From positions 1-8,160 of the forward strand of contig CAMPIF010000176.1 in assembly GCA_946886245.1 (NCBI GenBank): DNA of 8,160 nt, written 5' to 3'. The notes beneath the pieces were generated by a model. The model made no database searches. It was not told the origin of the DNA and was given only the letters and a program-made list of their open reading frames with translations. Positions 6,325-8,160 of the stretch are shown piece after piece (positions within the stretch are counted from its first letter, which is position 1; every line of letters starts with the position of its first letter). The translations under genes and the position numbers were made by a program. The DNA comes from Ectopseudomonas composti (GTDB lineage Bacteria > Pseudomonadota > Gammaproteobacteria > Pseudomonadales > Pseudomonadaceae).

Positions 6325-7310
6325 AAGCGGCACATAGCGAAGTGACTCAGCCGGCGCCGAGCAACCCGGGTGAAAGCCTGCGCCAGGCCCGGGAGGTCAA
6401 GGGGTGGAGCGTCGCCGAAGTGGCGACTCAGCTCAACCTGACCCCGCAGCGCCTTGCCCAGATCGAAGCCGGAGCGTTCGACAAACTGCCGGGTACCACC
6501 TTCGCCCGGGGTTACATTCGCGCCTATGCCAAGCTTCTCGAGATGGACCAGAACCGGCTGGTGCTGGAGTTCGACCAGTTCACCGGGACCGATGCCACTG
6601 GCAGCAGCGTGCACGCGCTTGGCCGCATCGAAGAGCCCGTTCGTTATTCGCAGAGCATCCTGCGCCTGGTGAGTTTCCTGCTGCTGCTGGCATTGATCGG
6701 CGCGGGTTTTCTCTGGTGGCAGGATCAGGGCCGTCCGGTGGCCAGCCTGGCTGACCTGGGGCTCGAGCATGTCGAAGTGGAAGGCGCCGACGGTACCACT
6801 CAGGTGCACTCGCTCGCCGAGCCGGAAGACCAGGCGGTAATCGCTGCTCAGGGTGGCGAGCAGGGCACCCCACTGCTGCTGCCGGAGGCGCCAGGCGAAA
6901 CAGCGGAAGAGGCAGTTGCCGCAGAACCGCCTGCTCCTGTTGTCGAAGCCGGCACCACTGAACGCGTGCCAGGGGCTCCTGCTGACCCTGCGGCGAGCGC
7001 GCCGGCAGTCGCTGCCACGCCGTCTGCGTCTGTCGCCGAACCGGCTGCACCTGTCGCCGTTGCTGCCGGGCAGGGCGCGCTCAACGTGCAGTTCACTGCC
7101 GATTGCTGGACTCAGGTTACCGATGCCGACGGCAAGGTCCTGCTCAGTGCACTCAAGCGCAGTGGTGAGCGCCTCGAACTTGCCGGCAAGGCGCCGCTGG
7201 AGCTGCGCCTGGGCTTTGCCCGTGGCGCCCAAGTGACCTACAACGGCGAAAGCGTGGACATTGCGCCGCACATGACTGGCGAAACCGCGCGCCTGAAACT
7301 GGGGTTGTAA
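6321..7310 (+). CDS. rodZ: Cytoskeletal shape protein RodZ (HTH / DUF4115 domain)
   Basis: RodZ is a single-pass inner-membrane protein that links cytoplasmic MreB filaments to the periplasmic wall-elongation machinery and maintains rod shape. The 329-residue product has the family layout. A cytoplasmic Xre-like helix-turn-helix lies at about residues 14-75, including GESLRQAREVKGWSVAEVA and FARGYIRAYAKLL. One hydrophobic membrane helix spans about 114-133 and ends in LWW. A periplasmic Ala/Pro/Glu-rich low-complexity linker covers about 170-250, followed by a beta-rich DUF4115 domain from about 252 to the end. The HTH in this family binds MreB rather than DNA. The ATG overlaps the pilW stop (ATGA), indicating translational coupling. 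ispG follows after three bases. Confidence 0.95.
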   Translation: MKAAHSEVTQPAPSNPGESLRQAREVKGWSVAEVATQLNLTPQRLAQIEAGAFDKLPGTTFARGYIRAYAKLLEMDQNRLVLEFDQFTGTDATGSSVHALGRIEEPVRYSQSILRLVSFLLLLALIGAGFLWWQDQGRPVASLADLGLEHVEVEGADGTTQVHSLAEPEDQAVIAAQGGEQGTPLLLPEAPGETAEEAVAAEPPAPVVEAGTTERVPGAPADPAASAPAVAATPSASVAEPAAPVAVAAGQGALNVQFTADCWTQVTDADGKVLLSALKRSGERLELAGKAPLELRLGFARGAQVTYNGESVDIAPHMTGETARLKLGL

Positions 7311-7313
7311 AGC

Positions 7314-8160
7314 ATGCATTGCGAATCGCCGATCAAGCGCCGACTGTCGCGCAAGATCTGGGTTGGCTCGGTACCGGTGGGCGGCGATGCGCCGATCGCG
7401 GTGCAGAGCATGACCAACACCGACACCAACGATGTGGCCGCTACCGTGGCGCAGATTCAGCGCCTGGAAGATGCCGGCGCCGATATCGTGCGCGTTTCGG
7501 TGCCGGACATGGCCGCCGCCGAAGCCTTCGGCCTGATCAAGCAGCAGGTGCGTGTCCCGCTGGTGGCCGATATTCACTTCGACTACCAGATCGCGCTGCG
7601 CGTGGCTGAGCTGGGCGTCGACTGCCTGCGGATCAACCCCGGCAACATCGGCCGTGAAGATCGCGTCAGGGCGGTGGTCGAGGCTGCCCGTGACAAGGGC
7701 ATCCCGATCCGCATCGGCGTCAATGCCGGCTCACTGGAAAAGGATCTGCAGAAGAAGTACGGCGAGCCGACTCCCGAAGCCTTGGTCGAGTCCGCGCTAC
7801 GTCACGTCGAGCACCTCGATCGTCTCAATTTCCCGGACTTCAAGGTCAGCGTAAAGGCATCGGATGTGTTCATGGCCGTGGAGGCCTATCGCCTGCTGGC
7901 CAAGCAGATCGAGCAGCCACTGCACCTGGGCATCACCGAAGCCGGCGGTCTGCGCTCCGGTACGGTAAAGTCCGCCGTGGGCCTGGGCATGCTGCTGGCC
8001 GACGGAATTGGCGATACCATCCGCATCTCGCTGGCCGCCGACCCGGTGGAAGAGATCAAGGTCGGCTTCGACATTCTCAAGTCTTTGCGCCTGCGTTCGC
8101 GAGGCATCAACTTCATCGCCTGCCCGAGCTGCTCGCGGCAGAACTTCGATGTGGTCAAGA
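7314..8160 (+). CDS. ispG: 4-hydroxy-3-methylbut-2-en-1-yl diphosphate synthase IspG (3' end cut by window)
   Basis: IspG (GcpE) is the penultimate enzyme of the MEP isoprenoid pathway. It reduces 2-C-methyl-D-erythritol 2,4-cyclodiphosphate to HMBPP using a [4Fe-4S] cluster and, in bacteria, flavodoxin-type electron donors. The first 282 codons are present; the frame is open to the window edge, with roughly 90 residues missing by comparison with the family. The TIM-barrel part shows [50 protein letters not shown] and [12 protein letters not shown]. The first two cluster cysteines are Cys270 and Cys273 (CPSC), with E. coli numbering; the third should lie beyond the edge. The ATG is three bases after rodZ, with GGGG at 7301-7304 as a weak ribosome site. 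hisS is the expected next gene. Confidence 0.96.
   Translation, partial: MHCESPIKRRLSRKIWVGSVPVGGDAPIAVQSMTNTDTNDVAATVAQIQRLEDAGADIVRVSVPDMAAAEAFGLIKQQVRVPLVADIHFDYQIALRVAELGVDCLRINPGNIGREDRVRAVVEAARDKGIPIRIGVNAGSLEKDLQKKYGEPTPEALVESALRHVEHLDRLNFPDFKVSVKASDVFMAVEAYRLLAKQIEQPLHLGITEAGGLRSGTVKSAVGLGMLLADGIGDTIRISLAADPVEEIKVGFDILKSLRLRSRGINFIACPSCSRQNFDVVK

Noticed and set aside
6297..7577. Antisense open frame (426 codons) across rodZ and early ispG
   Set aside because: It spans two well-supported sense genes and their junction, with no domain or start signal.
1..8160. Defence system, prophage, insertion sequence, CRISPR array, tRNA or undescribed gene cluster
   Set aside because: Eleven recognised housekeeping genes occupy nearly all of the window; there are no spaced direct repeats, transposase-like frames, tRNA-like folds or unexplained coding stretches.

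Overview
This window is housekeeping chromosome from a gammaproteobacterium, almost certainly a Pseudomonas. I base that on remembered similarity of the proteins to Pseudomonas orthologues (HscB, PilF/PilW, RodZ, IspG), on the high-GC codon use, and on the gene order, where a type IV pilus pilotin gene sits between rlmN and rodZ. I cannot fix the species; the mendocina/stutzeri side of the genus is a guess. All eleven genes are on the + strand and tightly packed. The longest gene-free stretches are about 110 and 100 bases.

Bases 1-3841 hold the distal part of the ISC iron-sulfur assembly operon: iscU, iscA, hscB, hscA, fdx and iscX (iscR and iscS would lie just upstream). IscU is the scaffold, HscB and HscA are the J-protein/Hsp70 pair that releases its cluster, Fdx supplies electrons, IscA is an A-type carrier, and IscX modulates the IscS desulfurase. 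Every key cysteine and the IscU LPPVK chaperone-recognition motif are present. A compact palindromic repeat of the kind scattered through Pseudomonas genomes lies between fdx and iscX.

Bases 3842-3942 form a punctuation region. One hairpin follows iscX. A second, better one (8-bp stem plus T-rich tail) has a perfect TATAAT in its loop. I read it as a combined terminator for the isc operon and promoter for ndk.

Bases 3943-8160 hold ndk, rlmN, pilW (called pilF in P. aeruginosa), rodZ and the first 282 codons of ispG, which runs off the right edge. The gaps from ndk to ispG are 26, 13, -4 and 3 bases, so this looks like one transcription unit. It mixes nucleotide metabolism, 23S rRNA/tRNA methylation, pilus secretin assembly, cell-shape control and isoprenoid synthesis. 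RlmN and IspG are both [4Fe-4S] enzymes and thus clients of the machinery encoded just upstream.

I found no mobile element, CRISPR array, RNA gene, broken gene or undescribed system. The most interesting points are the non-coding signals around iscX and ndk.
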